Assembly: GCA_965276755.1 (NCBI GenBank)
Contig: OZ255625.1
Span: forward strand, 3,100,001-3,164,000
Length of the DNA: 64,000 nt
Origin: CAJCIS01 sp965276755
GTDB taxonomy: Bacteria; Pseudomonadota; Alphaproteobacteria; Acetobacterales; Acetobacteraceae
Reading direction: 5' to 3'
Part shown: piece after piece, positions 63,749-64,000 of the stretch
Layout of the letters: each line of letters begins with the position of its first letter
Position numbering within the stretch: position 1 is the first letter of the stretch
The notes under the pieces: model-generated
The model's input: only the letters and a program-made list of their open reading frames with translations
Told to the model about the DNA's origin: nothing
Databases searched by the model: none
Position numbers and translations under genes: made by a program

Positions 63749-64000
63749 TGGCGCGCACGCAGCCGAGCGGGACTGACCTGCCCGGCGAAGTAGCCGTCTT
63801 CCCGCTGCCCGGCGCGCTTCTGCTGCCGCGCGGCCGCCTGCCGCTGAATATCTTCGAACCGCGCTATCTAGCCATGGTCGAGGACAGTCTGGGCCACGGG
63901 CGCATGTTCGGCATGATCCAGCCTAACGAACACGCCCCGCGCGCGGAGAACGGCGCCTCGCTCTACCGCATCGGGTGCCTTGGGCGGCTGACCCATTTTT
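63748..64000 (+). CDS. LON peptidase N-terminal (substrate-binding) domain protein, partial
   Basis: Opens with EVAVFPLPGALLLPRGRLPLNIFEPRYLAMVEDSLGHGRMFGMIQP, the LON substrate-binding domain, and runs off the right edge. Stand-alone proteins of this type follow the thioredoxin-TPR gene in many alphaproteobacteria. Translationally coupled to it (TGATG). Confidence 0.9.
   Translation, partial: MARTQPSGTDLPGEVAVFPLPGALLLPRGRLPLNIFEPRYLAMVEDSLGHGRMFGMIQPNEHAPRAENGASLYRIGCLGRLTHF

Overview
The window looks like a GC-rich alphaproteobacterial chromosome, most likely from the Rhodospirillales/Acetobacteraceae. Three things suggest this: the order secB / TIM44-like / mltA, the pair thioredoxin-TPR / LON-substrate-binding protein, and A/T-rich hairpins and GC-palindromes between genes of the kind I associate with Acetobacteraceae. 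The family-level assignment is an inference.

1-6.25 kb is a complete selenocysteine locus. It holds the N-terminal part of a formate dehydrogenase alpha subunit with an in-frame UGA (Sec200) and a downstream hairpin (candidate SECIS), selD, and the divergent selA-selB-selC run in which tRNA-Sec(UCA) starts on the base after the selB stop. Together these make selenophosphate, load Sec onto its tRNA and deliver it to the UGA.

6.3-14.3 kb is a mostly overlapping minus-strand cluster of two NAD-dependent sugar epimerases, a B12-binding radical SAM enzyme, one GT4 glycosyltransferase and three CgeB-like glycosyltransferases. It probably makes a glycan of unknown structure. 14.5-24.7 kb is housekeeping sequence: an SDR, a Baeyer-Villiger-type monooxygenase, dadA, secB, a histidine phosphatase, a TIM44-like protein, mltA, a DUF4345 protein, folate genes, a nucleoside deaminase and an ankyrin protein.

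24.7-62.2 kb is an accessory region. It contains many small oxidoreductase/regulator pairs (GST, AKR, SDR, NmrA, TetX-like monooxygenase, VOC, with TetR and LysR regulators) and many broken genes with frameshifts or chimeric joints. A NtrC-type two-component system is followed by a perfect sigma-54 promoter driving OB-fold protein, phosphoesterase, ArsB-like permease and DMT transporter genes. The right end (57.6-62.1 kb) is a shrunken integrative-conjugative element (DUF2274, trbI, parB, DUF932) lying against a tRNA-Gly. A 134-bp inversion splits its parB. Core genes resume at 62.7 kb.

Ten copies of a REP-like palindromic element are scattered through the window. They share an 11-bp GC-rich stem whose pairs covary around an invariant GGCAC pentaloop. 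Two copies sit inside 215-bp MITE-like units, and several supply the start, signal peptide, tail or stop codon of neighbouring genes.
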